From NCBI GenBank assembly GCA_006176705.1, contig QRFJ01000056.1:2642657-2706656 (forward strand): a stretch of 64,000 bases of DNA, in the 5' to 3' direction. Below are positions 1-13,148 of the stretch, piece by piece. Under the pieces are notes generated by a model that had not been told where the DNA came from, did not search any database, and saw only the letters and a list, made by a program, of their open reading frames with translations. The translations under genes and the position numbers were made by a program. Source of the DNA: Cocos nucifera. Its lineage: Eukaryota > Streptophyta > Magnoliopsida > Arecales > Arecaceae. Position 1 is the stretch's first letter. The number at the start of each line of letters is the position of its first letter.

Positions 1-767
1 CATATAGAAAGTAGCTCAACTGTTAACAGGCTAACGATTGGCATTTGGAACATAATTTTTAACAACTCTCACTTGTCTTAAAGCCACTCGGCACATTATC
101 TAATACCCATCTTTGACTTATGGTTGACGAACTCCTTGATTACCAGGGCTTTGGTGAAGGGGTTGGCTAGGTTCTTCTTTCTGTCGATCTTTTGAAGGTC
201 AATGTCATCACGATCCACGATCTCACGGACTAGATGAAAGCAGCGTAGAATATGCTTTGTCTACTGGTGTGCCTTTGGTTTCTTTGCTTAAGCTATGTCA
301 CCAGTGCTGTCACAGTAGAGCAGGATTGGACCATTAATGGAGGATGTTACTTCGAGCTCGGTGATGAACTTCCTCAGCTACACAGCTTTCTTTGCTGCAT
401 CTGATGCAGCCATATACTCTGCTTCACGAACAGAGTCTGCTACTATATGCTGCTTGAAATTTTTTCAGTAGATGGCTCCACCATTTATAGTAAAGATATA
501 TCTCGACATACTTCTACTATCATTATGATCAGATTGAAAGTTGAAGTCTGTAAACCCCATAAATTTTAGATCTGACTCACATAAACCAATCATTGGTCCT
601 TAGTATTTCTAAAATACTTAAGGATGGTTTTAACCATTTTTCAGTGATTTTCTCTAGGATCAGACTGATATCACTCTATTTAGGAGTTGTCAGATAATCC
701 TTCTTAAAGAGTGGAATTTTTTAAACTATCGAGAGATAGCCCTTTTTGGAATTCTCTATGCTGAACC
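1..767 (-). mobile_element. Ty1/copia element, 3' end fragment (copy 1)
   Basis: Read on the minus strand, about 70-767 carries the decayed end of a copia polyprotein: RNase H and the last part of reverse transcriptase, closely matching 3260-4070 further on. Bases 65-74 form a purine-rich tract (AAGTGAGAGT on the minus strand) and the LTR starts at 64 with TGTTAAAAATTATG, continuing out of the window. Homology to the second copy stops abruptly at 767, where the LTR end of copy 2 begins, so this element was split by a later insertion. Stops and small indels show that it is not functional. Seen: homology, tract and LTR start. Inferred: order of insertion. Confidence 0.75.
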
Positions 768-3259
768 TGAAGGAACCAGATCTAGGGTTTCACGGGTAGA
801 TCTTGAAATTTTTTTAAAATCTTACAGCGGAAGACTTAAATAAATCTAAAATTTATTTAAGTAATCATGTAAACACCTAGATCTTAGATTTATTACATGA
901 TCAAGGAAAGATATTAAATCAAAAATTAAAATTAAATAAGAAAGAAAAAAGATTGATCAAATCAACCTAGATCTACACTACATCAAATGCAGGTATGAAG
1001 TTTATAGATCAGATCTATTATCTGAGCAAGTTTAGATATTCTAACTTGCTAATCCAGGCTTGAAAAAGAAGTCATGAGCTGCACACATGCCCAACCTCTA
1101 GGAGTCATCCACACGAGCCTACGATCTCTTATCTAAAGTCCGATGCAGGAAATCAGCACAGCATGCTAGTACTGTGCTGATCCTTCTTCGACGGTCGATT
1201 CGATGTTCTCTTCTTCAAAATTTAGACTCTTCAAAATATGAAAAGAAAGATGAGAGTTTGCTAATTTAAGACTCTCTCAAAAAAACTCAAAAGAAAGGAG
1301 GAGAGATTGAAAATAAAACAGCCCTAGAAGAAGACCCTCTTCTTCTTCTCTTTTCTCTCATCTAGATATCTAGTTTGGTGCCTATGGAACCCCCATGCCC
1401 AAGGACCCTCTTCCTCTGATTTTCACAAGCCTCAAACCTCTCCTAAAGCTCTATATTTCACAAAAAAATTAGAATAAAATTCATCCAACAAATAGGAAAA
1501 AGGAAGAGTCCAAGTTAGGTCAAATTCCTAGACTAGGAATATCCAAACATAGGAAGTTGTTGGGGCACCAAAATTTTGGGCGCCTCCTCCATAATTTTTG
1601 GTGTGGACCAGCAAGGGAGGGCACACAAAAAAGGATATTATTTTCATAGAATAAGAGAAAAATTAATTAAAAGAGGGGGCAACACTCAAGGAAAGATGTT
1701 TTGGTCAACAAAGATTCTATCTCATAGAATCTTAAGCAAAACCAAATTTTCCTTTGACTTGGTCTTCCACCTAACTTCCAAATATGACTTGGAGGGAGAG
1801 AGGGGGTGTGAAAATTAGAAAGAAAGAGATTTTCCATGAAAAATACCTAAAAATTTGATATGGGGGGCGTTGGGACCAAGGTGGCATAAGGAGATAGGGA
1901 GTCCTAGTCACACTAGGACTCCTATTTTGACTTGGTCAAACAAGATCTTTTAACCAAATAAAATTAAGATTAAACCAATCTAATTAAATAAAACCCTAAT
2001 TTATTTAAGAACTTAATTAAATTAAATTAAATTAGATTTAATTTTAATTTATTTTTTAATTAAGTTAAAAAATTAGGTTAATTCGAGTCCTAGTTAGACT
2101 AGGACTAGTTCTTCCTTGCACTTGGCTTATCCAATAAACTAATTGAACTTGATCCAATCAAGTCCAAACCAAATCTAATTAAATCATATTTAATTAAACT
2201 TAATCTTAGCCTATTGGATTAATTAAATTAAATTAGTTAATAATCCAACTGTTAATCGATCATCCTACAACACTTGCACTAGGTTAAACACCAATCGTAT
2301 TGATTGTTTAACCCTAGAATGATTCTTAATCATTGATCAACCATCCGATCAGATCGTAAGCTCTAATATGTGTGACCTAATAGGTTCGAACCTAATTTGA
2401 TAGCATAGAAATAAATTTTTATACTAATTAAAGTGACCATCTAGCAATGATACCCGACGGTCAAATAGATCGAAGGTGTAGAACACCATCCTTAGAACCC
2501 ATGCGGATATAGTTTCCATATAATTCATCCCCTTGACCATAATGCTCATAGGACACATCAGAGTTCAACTGTCAACTCTAATCAGGTTGTCCACATTGTA
2601 TTTCAAAATACCAAATCCATCTGATGGATTACTCTGGCCAAGATTTTGCTATATTTAAATACAGTGATACATTCTTCTCCAACTCTTGGAGTGGTCAATT
2701 CCATCTTGATCACACTCCAACTTCGCAAGTACATGACTATGCCCAAAAGCCTTCCATTATTGAATTAGAAATTCAGTTAGTCCGATACTAAAGCATAGTG
2801 AGTTGCTTGTAGATCATTGAGGTGATCTCAGGTCTAAGAGATACTTATACTTATATCCCATCAAAGATATTCTCGATAGTAGAATGCTCTAGAGTTGGTC
2901 ATGTTTAATGACGATGTACCCATACATCTCACCTGTATGTCATACCAATATCTCCACACACTTTGGTTAAGAGGATAATCAATCTATATGGCATATAGCG
3001 ACCTATGCTCGATAGATGCTGTTGTCCTAATTAACAGACTATCATTTGATCATGAACAAATTTAAGGACTAATTGATAAATCCTCTCTTTTTTGAATCTA
3101 AATAGTCCTAAGGACTTCATCACAATAATGGAGTTCATTAGAAGATGTAAACTTATGATGAAAAAATATATCAAAATATTTTTTATTTATTAATAAATTA
3201 ATTATAATATCTCAACTATCAATAGGCTGACGATTGACTTTGGGACATAATTTTCAATA
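768..3259 (-). mobile_element. 3' LTR of copia copy 2 (about 2.5 kb)
   Basis: This gene-free AT-rich stretch lies between the end of the copy 2 pol and the point where copy 1 is interrupted. On the minus strand it begins TATTGAAAATTATG (the TG decayed to TA) just after a purine tract AAGTGGGAG and ends in TTCCTTCA, the expected terminal CA. A length near 2.5 kb is long for copia but usual for large SIRE-like elements. The 5' LTR is absent from the window. Short open frames such as 1576-1818 are not credible genes. Confidence 0.7.
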
Positions 3260-5905
3260 ACTCCCACTTGTTCTAAAGCCACTCGACGTAGTATCTAATA
3301 CCCATCTTCAGCTTATGGTTGTTGAACTCCTTAATTGCCAAGGCTTTAGTCAAGGGGTCAGCTAGGTTCTCCTTTCTATCAATCTTCTGAAGGTCGACGT
3401 CACCATGATCCACGATCTCATGGATCAAATGGAAGTGGCATAGAATATGCTTTGTTCGCTGGTGTTCCTTTGATTTTTTTGCTTGAGCTATAGCGCTAGT
3501 GCTGTCATAGTAGAGCAGGACTGGACCATCAATGGAGGATGCTACTCCGAGCTCGATGATGAACTTCCTCAGCCACACAGCTTTCTTTGCTGCATCTGAT
3601 GCTACCATGTACTTTGCTTCACAAACAGAGTCAGTCACTGTATGCTGCTTGAAATTTTTTCAATAAATGGCTTCACCATTTAGAGTAAAGATATATTCTG
3701 ATACACTTTTACTATCATCATGATCAGATTGAAAGCTAGAGTCTGTAAATCCCACAAGCTTCAGATCTGACTCACCATAAATCAACCATTGGTTCTTAGT
3801 ATTTTTCAAATACTTAAGGATGTTTTAACCACCTTTCAGTGATTTTCTTCAAGATCAGACTGGTATCGACTCACTACTCCTAGTGAGTATGTCATGTCTG
3901 ATCTCGTACATATCCTTGCATACATAATAGACTCCACTACCGAAGCATATGAAATTCTACTCATACGCTCTCTCCCTTTAGGAGTTGTCGGACAATCCTT
4001 CTTAAAGAGAGAAATTCTTTGGCCTATCGAAAGATAGCCATTTTTGGAATTCTCTATGCTGAACCTTTTTAGCACAGTTTCTATGTACGTGGATTGGGAC
4101 ATACCAAGTATTCTTTTAGATCTATCCCTATAGATCTTCATCCCTAGGATGTAGGATGCTTCACCCAAGTCTTTCATGAAGAATTATGATGACAATTAGA
4201 CTTTTATTCCTTATAGTATGGGGATGTCATTTTCAATTAAGAGAATATCGTCCACGTACAAAATAAGGAATACCACTGCTGGACCATTTGCCCATTTGTA
4301 AATGCAGGATCTTCTCCATTCTTAATGAAGCCATACAATTTGATCACTTTATCAAAACATATGTTCCAAGTTTGAGATGCTTACTTCAATCCATAAATAG
4401 ATCTCTGAAGCCTGCACACCTTAGACTCATCTGTGGATGTGAACCCCTTAGGTTGTATCATATGCACCTCTTCGGTCAGCTCTCTAATTAGGAAAGCTAT
4501 CTTTACATCCATTTGCTAGATCTCATAGTCCAGGTGGGTAGTTATTGTAAGCATTATTCGAATGAATTTGAGCATTACCACTGGAAAGAATGTCTCATCA
4601 TAGTCAATACCATAACGTTGATGATACCCCTTGGTAACCAGATGAGCTTTATAGGTCTCCACCTTTCCATCTACGTCCCTCTTCCTTTTGAAGATCCATT
4701 TACACCCAATGAAGTTTAACCCCTTTAGGTAGGTCAACTAATGTCCATACATCATTGACCTTCATGGAATCTATTTTGGATCTCATGGCTTCTAGCCATT
4801 TCTCAAAGTCGGATCTCTGCATCGCATCCATATAAGTGATCGGATCCTCATCGTTCTCATCGAGTTTGATGGGATCACCATCCTGGACCAAGAATCCATA
4901 GTATCTATCCGGATGGTGGTATACTCTACTGGATCACCTTAATGGTGTGGGTTCACTAGGCTTCGAATCTGATCTGATCAAATTTGACTTAGATTTAACA
5001 TTCTATGTCGGACTTTCTACCTATTGAACTTCATCAAGTTCAACTTTAGAGGCAACAGTTCTTTCATCAAGAAACTTTTTTTTCAAAAAGGTTGTCCTAA
5101 AGCTGACGAACATCTTTTATTCATCAGCATGGTAGAAATAGTAACCTTTGGTCTCTTTTGGATATCCTATGAATGTACACTTGTTAGATCTAGGACCAAG
5201 TTTGTCTGTAACTAATTGTTTGACATAAGCCGGGCACCCCTAAATCCTAAGGTGTGAAAGTGCTGGCTTACGCCCTGTCAATATCTCATATGGGATTTTA
5301 ACTACAGGCTTACTTGGAACCCTATTTAATAGATAACAAGCCGATTCGAGTGCATATCCTCAGAAGGATATCAACAAGCTGGCAAATCCCATCATGGATC
5401 GGATCATGTCTAATAAAGTATGATTCCTTCTTTTAAACACACCATTATGTTGTGGTATTTCAGGAGGAGTCCATTGGAAAAGAATTTTATTCTCTCCTAG
5501 ATATGTGAGAAACTCATTAGAAAGATATTCTCCTCCTCGGTCAGATCGAAGAGTTTTAATACTCTTTCAAGTTTGTTTTTCTACTTCACTTCAAAATCGT
5601 TTGAACATTTCAAAAGAATCCAAGTTATGTTTCATTAGATAGACATATCCATATCTGGATAGATCATTTGTAAAAGTGATGAAGTAGACATATTCACCTC
5701 TGGCACTTATGCTCATTGGTCCACATACATCAGTATGTACTAGACCTAAGAGCTCATTGGGTCTCTCATCTTTTTTAGTAAAAGATGACTTGGTCATTTT
5801 ACCAAGAAGACATGACTCACAGCTTGGAGGTGATTCACAATTATTAACTTCGAAGATTTCCTCTAGAGTCAATCTATTTATCCTATTCTTATTTATATGA
5901 CCTAG
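3260..5905 (-). pseudogene. Copia pol pseudogene (integrase, RT, RNase H)
   Basis: Minus-strand frames give domains in copia order. The integrase core lies at about 5872-5591 with HTDVCGPM, which carries the first catalytic Asp. The start of reverse transcriptase (about 4891-4516) has CKWIFKRKRD and a YDETF-like stretch. The catalytic YVDD lies near 4250, the rest of RT at 4177-3836 (SYILGMKIYRDRSKRI), and RNase H at 3638-3273 (SDAAKKAVWLRKFIIELG, KENLADPLTKALA). The frame changes several times and carries stops, so it cannot make a polyprotein. At 5905 it is cut by a gypsy LTR, and gag and the 5' LTR are missing. Domain order with integrase before RT fixes the copia assignment; the clade is not resolved. 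Confidence 0.85.
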
Positions 5906-7123
5906 TGATAGGAATGCGATGTTATCGTTAAGACACCATGTTTATCAATTTAATTTGACTTCCTAAAATAATTAAAAATACGTAGATAGCAATGAGTCAG
6001 ATCGAATCCATAGGAAAGGTAGTATTTTTAAATTTAAAATCTTTGATTTTATAAAAGAAAAAAGAAAAGAAGAGAGTTTTGAAATCAAAAAGTGAAATTG
6101 GAAAATTAAAAGTAAAAATTACAAGATGTAGAAATTTAAACTTGGTACTAAGATCTACTAGTTAGATCTTAGCATCTAGTTGCAATAAAATAAAAAATAA
6201 TAATTAAAGTATAAAAATTAAATTATAATAAAAATAAAGAGCATGAAATTAAAGTGCAAAAAAAATAAAATTTTTTTTAATTAAAATTTTATAATTTAAA
6301 TACATGAAATTTAAAAGAAAATAAAATAGCGTGATCTCTAATCTTGGATTGCCATTGACAGAAAGATGGTGTAGAAGCCCAGCTCTTCTTCTCAGCATTC
6401 GTTGCTTTGAAGCAGCCATTAACCCATAGCCTGGCTTCCTCCTATACCAAAGCTTCATCTTGATCAGATCTCTTGATTTCTAGAGCCTTGAGGTCTTTTT
6501 TATAGAGCTAGAAGGATTGTAGAGTTTTCTTCTAGGCAATGTGGGACTAAGGAGCTCTTTGATCATCAAAATAAGAAGAAATTTGAGTGAAAATTAGATT
6601 AAAAAGAATCTTAGATGAATTCTGTTGCTCTAGATAAAATTTGGCCATCAATAGGAATCCAATGGATCAAAAATCTTCAAAATTGGATGCGTATCGGCCC
6701 AGATCAGGTCAAATTAAATTTTGGCAATCCGATTGCATTAATCAAGAGAAAATCTAGCCATCGAATCAAGTTCTAGATGTTTTAATCAAGTCAAAAGCTT
6801 CCTAGACTGTCGGATCTTCATCGGCTGATTTTTTGGCCATCAGATCGCGTCAGATCGCTGAGCACTATTCGAATCAAAGAAGGATTTATCGTAGGTCATC
6901 GAATCTCCACCAGATCGAACACAGGCCATTAGATCATATAATTACTATAGCTATGGATTGCGTGGACCGATTGCATTGTACACTGCAACCAATCAGCGCC
7001 TCCTATCATCGAGTGAAAAGTCCAAAATGCCCTGTGAGCCACGATAGATTTTCTGTGAACCTTTAAGGGTCTAGGTCCACCACGTGTTGCTCCGTGATTC
7101 ATCGATTTTTGCTGAGCTGGCGG
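5906..7123 (-). mobile_element. Ty3/gypsy LTR, minus orientation, truncated
   Basis: The segment is the reverse complement of about 11665-12887, the downstream part of the LTR at 11285-12887, over its whole length. The shared LTR end reads TGATAGGAATGCGATG here and the complementary CATCGCGTTCCTATCA there. It begins exactly where copia pol stops and is itself broken at 7123/7124, where a TG-starting copia LTR begins. The first ~380 bases of the LTR are therefore missing. It may be a 3' LTR or a former solo LTR. Open frames here (6249-6458, 6833-7066) have no support. Confidence 0.75.
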
Positions 7124-8807
7124 TGAAAGGAATATGCCCTCAAATCAATCAATTTTTGGGCTATTCTTTATCTTTCAAACTCATATAATGGCATTTTAAA
7201 ATAAATAAAGGCATTATTTCATTATATGTAGTGTCTTATTATTTATTTAAGATTATGATGAATCCCATAAATTAAGGCTTTGGTTTTAGGATTATGATGA
7301 GATCATAACAGTGAGATCTAAAATCTTAAAATCCTAATTTAAACATTCCTCATCGATGGAACATTGAGTTGGGGATCAATGTTTTTGGTAAGACTAGCAC
7401 ATCATTTGTATGCTCAATTGAGAGGGTGATTGATCTTACAATCATTTGTGTATGACACTAATACAAAGATGTGGGTGCTCATTAGAGAATGAGTTCACTG
7501 AATTGATCCAAGTTGACAATATCTAATGGAGTCTTATCTACATGTCAATAGATGGTTCTCATAGTGGAATTATACAGATAATCCTTTGACCTAAAACTAC
7601 CATAGAATCTTATATATATGAATCCATATTTTGGTTCATACTCATTCATGACTCAGTCATGTACGGGATGATCTGGATATGGTAGATTATATATGAAGAT
7701 TATGAGTAGGTTAACATGGAATCGATCACTCCTAGTAAGAGAAAATAGCATCCTACCTGCTTCAAATAAATGATGATTCAGAAAGACATTGATCAAAGCA
7801 TGATGAAAATTAGAAATGATTTCTAATATTTCATTAAATGAATCATCATCATAAGATTGAAAGAAAAATGAATATGATATTGGGATTAGCATATTTCCAT
7901 ACCCAGAGTCATATTCAGGATGTAGGGAGATCGAAGGATCTAGTTGCATGGTAATTTTCACTGAAGGATATTTTTGATATTTTCATCAAAATTTTACATC
8001 TTCTGAGAAGTCACGATACGTTGCTAGATGTCAATCATGTCTTGTGGGTTCGATCAAATTAATCATTAAATTAGAAAGTGTTCTAAATTAAGTCAAAATG
8101 GGTTAGCTAGTTTTGACCTAAATCGATTTAGTTGAGTTCTAACCTGATTAGGTCAACTCACAGCCAGATCCACTGTTGGCTAGATGTGGAACCCAATGGA
8201 TCACACATAAAGAGAATTAATTAAGGATCTAATTAGATTAGTCCATGTTTGCAAGATGAACATGCTAGCACATGTAGCAAACCCTAGCACCTAGATTTGA
8301 ATTGGATTCGAATCTACTTCTGATTTGGGCTAATTAAGGTCCGATTTAAGCCAAATATGATTTGGTCCTGAATTGGATTACCTAGACTAATTGGGCTTTA
8401 GTTAGGGCACCACATATCAGAATCCCATGCATCGGAGAGTTTCTCTCTTGCGCGTGGGAAGTCTTTCATGCGCAAAGTATTTTTGGCGCATGGGATTTAG
8501 TTGGCGCCCACCTTCTTTGACTTTTTCCATTTGTTATGTCGTGTAAATTTTTCAAATAGGCATGGACATCAGATATGGGGCATAGAGGAGTCCTTCTATA
8601 GATGAAATACTCCATTATTGTTTTGAGAAGGAACTCTTTGTTGCCTAGGAATACTTGCCGCCCAAGACTCCTTGCCGCCCTCTTATCCTTGACACCTCTT
8701 GGACCAAGTCAAAGTCCCTTGGGACTTTGACTATTCAAAGTTCATCTCCATATCTTCTTGTTGAACAGGTGTCCCATTTTAAAGCCAATTGGATGGCCTT
8801 TTTATCT
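7124..8807 (+). mobile_element. Copia (SIRE-type) LTR, 5' part
   Basis: Begins TGAAAGGAATATGCCCTCAA, close to the start common in SIRE-like monocot LTRs as I recall them, and sits inside the minus-oriented gypsy LTR. It is AT-rich and long, with no coding frame worth calling, and it runs into the assembly gap, so its end, primer-binding site and internal region cannot be seen. The assignment rests on the TG start, the abrupt junction and general resemblance. Confidence 0.5.
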
Positions 8808-9807
8808 NNNNNNNNNNNNNNNNNNNNNNNNNNNNNNNNNNNNNNNNNNNNNNNNNNNNNNNNNNNNNNNNNNNNNNNNNNNNNNNNNNNNNNNNNNNNN
8901 NNNNNNNNNNNNNNNNNNNNNNNNNNNNNNNNNNNNNNNNNNNNNNNNNNNNNNNNNNNNNNNNNNNNNNNNNNNNNNNNNNNNNNNNNNNNNNNNNNNN
9001 NNNNNNNNNNNNNNNNNNNNNNNNNNNNNNNNNNNNNNNNNNNNNNNNNNNNNNNNNNNNNNNNNNNNNNNNNNNNNNNNNNNNNNNNNNNNNNNNNNNN
9101 NNNNNNNNNNNNNNNNNNNNNNNNNNNNNNNNNNNNNNNNNNNNNNNNNNNNNNNNNNNNNNNNNNNNNNNNNNNNNNNNNNNNNNNNNNNNNNNNNNNN
9201 NNNNNNNNNNNNNNNNNNNNNNNNNNNNNNNNNNNNNNNNNNNNNNNNNNNNNNNNNNNNNNNNNNNNNNNNNNNNNNNNNNNNNNNNNNNNNNNNNNNN
9301 NNNNNNNNNNNNNNNNNNNNNNNNNNNNNNNNNNNNNNNNNNNNNNNNNNNNNNNNNNNNNNNNNNNNNNNNNNNNNNNNNNNNNNNNNNNNNNNNNNNN
9401 NNNNNNNNNNNNNNNNNNNNNNNNNNNNNNNNNNNNNNNNNNNNNNNNNNNNNNNNNNNNNNNNNNNNNNNNNNNNNNNNNNNNNNNNNNNNNNNNNNNN
9501 NNNNNNNNNNNNNNNNNNNNNNNNNNNNNNNNNNNNNNNNNNNNNNNNNNNNNNNNNNNNNNNNNNNNNNNNNNNNNNNNNNNNNNNNNNNNNNNNNNNN
9601 NNNNNNNNNNNNNNNNNNNNNNNNNNNNNNNNNNNNNNNNNNNNNNNNNNNNNNNNNNNNNNNNNNNNNNNNNNNNNNNNNNNNNNNNNNNNNNNNNNNN
9701 NNNNNNNNNNNNNNNNNNNNNNNNNNNNNNNNNNNNNNNNNNNNNNNNNNNNNNNNNNNNNNNNNNNNNNNNNNNNNNNNNNNNNNNNNNNNNNNNNNNN
9801 NNNNNNN
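8808..9807. other. Assembly gap, exactly 1000 N
   Basis: All 1000 bases are N. A round number suggests a placeholder rather than a measured length, so distances across it are unreliable. Any open frame crossing it is an artefact. Confidence 0.99.
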
Positions 9808-11284
9808 ATCGCCTTTAGTCACCATTCCAGCACCCATTGAATCAAACTTAACTCCTAATACAAAAACTCCATTCATGAGCATTTTAGAAGAACAAATAGG
9901 AGAAATTCTTAATAAACATGGGTCTGAGAATGGAGTCATAAATTATATCCCTAAAATTAATAGTGAATATATCAATAATGGGATTATAAATCAACTTTCT
10001 GAGATTGGCAATCCAAAACCATTAAAATTTGTCAATCCAATATTCGACATAGGACAATAAGCTACATTATGTCTGGCTGAAGATGGTAAACTTAGCACTT
10101 GTTGGAAGACAACCCAATATTTAGTTTTTATCTAATTTATCTTTTTAGTTTATTTTTTTTTAGGATAATTTGAATAAATTGGAGGGAGAGCTAAAATTTT
10201 CAAAGACATGTGCTGGACCAAAAATATATTGATTAGGTGTATTCTTCCTTGTTCTTTATTACACCCTTTATTTTTTTTCTCCATTGAGGACAATGTCGAT
10301 TAAGTTGGGGGGAGAGAAAAATAAAAATTTTAAAATTTTAAATCCTCAAAAAAGTTAGTATTTAGTATTTAGACACCTGATTATACTTAATAATCGAATT
10401 AAACTAAGCATTTTTAAAAGAAAATTGATGCACAGATTAGAGAATCTATGAGATATTAAGGAATCAAGTATTAAGAAAATTTAATAAAGAGTTAAGTCTA
10501 GAACATAAAAAGTTTTTTCTTGAAGCATTTCTAATTATTTCTATTAGCATCAAAGAAAAGTCTACTTTTTATAGGCTTGTGTAGGATAACTATACATTTT
10601 TTCATATAAAAATTTATTTTAATAAAATAATTTTTAAGTACTTCTCACTGAGTAACCGGGCCTCTTTGCCTAAGCAAGCATTGAATTTTGCGTCAAAAGA
10701 TGGGAAGGGCAAAGAAGTTCGTTGTAAAGCTAGTCTTAACTCGTAGCTTATTTGATTCGAGCTAGTAAGCCCGAGGGATATTCTATACCTAGTGCCCTAA
10801 AGCCAACTGGTTTGAAAGTCATTGGCCCAAGACTCGCTACATGGATCAAATAGAAAGCTTAAAGGGTTAAGACACTTAATAGTGGTACAATATTTAAAAA
10901 AAAAAAACATTGGTTCCCCACCGAGTAACTGGGTCCCGTTGCCTAAGTAAGCAATGATATTCGCATAAAAAAGTTGGCAATATGAAAATAAAAATTAATA
11001 AATAAAGGACGGAAGTAGCAATACACCTATCTATATGAAAGTTTAGACAAATCAGAGATAAAGATAGGATAATTTAGAAAAAGTTCTGAAAAATTTAATA
11101 TTTTTTACTTAATTTTTCTATTGATAAGTATTAATACCCCAATGATATGTCTCATTTAAGCTCTACTGAATATCAATGGCCATTTTAAAAATTGCTTAGG
11201 TAAAATTCGAAATTCTAAAGTTAAAAGATATTTAAAACTAAATTTTTTCTTTACTCGAGGACGAGCAAAACTTAAGTTGGGGGA
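9808..11284 (+). mobile_element. 3' internal region of Athila/Tat-like gypsy element
   Basis: The first ~250 bases keep an open frame ending at 10060 (residues include SILEEQIGEILNKHGSENG), of unknown function. Then come the signature GAGGACAATGTCGATTAAG with TTGGGGGGAGAG at about 10285-10316 and a second GAGGACGAGCAAAACTTAAG followed by TTGGGGG at about 11258-11283, the latter serving as polypurine tract just before the LTR. Two related segments, at about 10640-10700 and 10910-10970, share GAGTAAC-GGG and TGCCTAAG-AAGCA. These features are known from the 3' part of Athila/Tat-group elements. No further coding region is seen. Confidence 0.65.
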
Positions 11285-12887
11285 TGTGATAAGCATCATA
11301 AATTCATCAATAAAAATATTAATTTATTAATTAATTTATATTAATTTTTAAAAATTATTAATCAATTTATATATAATTTTTAAAAAATTCATATTTTTAT
11401 TAATTAAAAAATTAATTAAAAAATAATAAAAAATAAAAAATAAAATTTTATTATCAATAGAAAGAGCTCATTTTTTTGATCACAACAAAATAAATTTTGA
11501 ATAAAATGGAGCTAAATAAAAAAGATATGAATTTTTAAATATATAAAATAAATAAAAATTAAATAAAAAAATTGCTCAATCGGCTCCATAAACTGAGCCA
11601 CCAAGCCAAGCCAAGCCATCAAAGCTGACTCAGTATTGAAGCCATCAGTCGGTCCACGATCCAGGCATGGACCGCCAGCTCAGTAGAAACCGACGAATTA
11701 GAGATTGCCACGTGGCGGACCTGGACCCTTAAAGGGTTCACAAAAATTTATCACAGCTCACAGGGTATTTTGGTCTTTTCACTCAGTGTCAAGAGCGCTG
11801 ATTGGTTGCAGTGTGTGGTGTAGTCGGTCCACACAGTCCATGAGAACAGTAATTGCACGATCGGACGGCTGCGATTGATTGCGGTCAAGATCGGACGGTG
11901 GTGGTTATTTTCGGGTTTGATTCAAATTCTATCAGCGATCTGGCGTGATCTGATGGCTAGAAAACCAAGTGATGAAGATCCAACAGTCTAGAATACTCCT
12001 GGTGATGATCAGGACTCTCGAAGCATGATTTGCAGCCAGATTTCGTCCATTAACGTGCGATCGGACGATCAGAATTTAATCCGATCAAATCTAGGCTGAT
12101 ATGCATCCGATTTTGATGATTTTTAGACCGTTGGATTTTTTATTGAATGGCCAGATTTCATCAGGCTCACCAAAGTCATATCAGAGCTATTTTGATTCAA
12201 ATTTTATTCAAATTTCTTTATATTTTGATGATTATAAAGGCTATTAGTCCCACATTGCCTTTAGAAAAAAATATCCAGCCCTCCTAGCTCTATAAAAAGG
12301 ACCCCAGGCCTCCAAAAATCAATATCTTTGATCAAGGTGAAGTTTGGTATAGGGTGAAGTCAGGCTATGGGTTAAAAGCTGCTTCGAAGCAATAGATGTC
12401 GAGAAGAAGAGCCGGGCTTCTACACCATCTTTCTGCCAATGCCGATCCAAAATCAAAGATCAGGTTATTTTATTTTATTTTCTTTTTTTTTTAAATTTTA
12501 TGTATTTAAATTCTAAAATTTTAATTAATAAAAATTTTATTTTTATACTTTAATTTCTTACTTTTTATTGCAATTTAATTTTTATACTTTAATTATTATT
12601 TTTTTTATTATAAGTAGATGCTAAGATCTAATTAGTAGATCTTAGTACCAAGTTTAAATTTCTGCATCTTTTAATTTTTATTTTTAAACTTTCGACTTCA
12701 CTTTTGATTCTAAAAACTCAAATTCTTTTCTTTTTCTTTTCAAAAATCAAAGATTTTAAATCTAAAAACACTACCTTCCCTATGGATTCGACCCGACTTA
12801 CTGCTATCTATGCATTTTTAATTATTTTAAGAAGTCAGATTAAACTGATAAATACGGTGTCTCAACGACAACATCGCGTTCCTATCA
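11285..12887 (+). mobile_element. 3' LTR of gypsy element (about 1.6 kb)
   Basis: Starts TGTGATAAGC directly after the purine tract and ends CCTATCA, matching the end of the inverted LTR at 5906. A likely TATA box (CTATAAAAAGG) lies near 12290, followed by a stretch well conserved between the two LTR copies. The first ~300 bases are extremely AT-rich. There is no gene. Confidence 0.75.
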
Positions 12888-13148
12888 GCGGTCGAGGATG
12901 GGGGCGGGGGTGCTCAGTGATGGGGAGGGGTAGTCCAGAAGGTGGGGGTGCAGGGCCGAGGGAGGGGGTGCACGGTGATGGGGAGGGGTGGCTCGAGGAT
13001 GGGGGGCGAGCGGGGAGGGGGGGCGGCACCGAGAGGTGGGGGCGGTCAGGAGGAAGGAGGGGTGGCGTCGATTGGGGAAGGAGAGGGGCGGGGTCTCACC
13101 GACAGCAGAGAGCAGAGAGGGAGAAAGAGAGAGAGAGAGAAAGATAAA
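12888..13148. repeat. G-rich tract with runs of G
   Basis: About 240 bases are strongly G-biased on the plus strand, with many runs of 3-7 G, two copies of GTGATGGGGAGGGG, and a closing (GA)n run at about 13110-13142. It separates the gypsy LTR from the CACTA-like element and is unlike both neighbours in composition. Open frames here read as low-complexity Gly/Arg and are not credible. Runs of four close G-tracts could form G-quadruplexes (inference). Confidence 0.6.

Noticed and set aside
1576..1818. 80-codon plus-strand frame in the copia LTR
   Set aside because: Lies inside the long LTR of the minus-strand element, with no homology recognised.
8655..10060. Long open frames of 360-423 codons on both strands
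   Set aside because: They cross the 1000-N gap and consist mostly of unknown residues. Only the last ~80 codons after the gap are real sequence.
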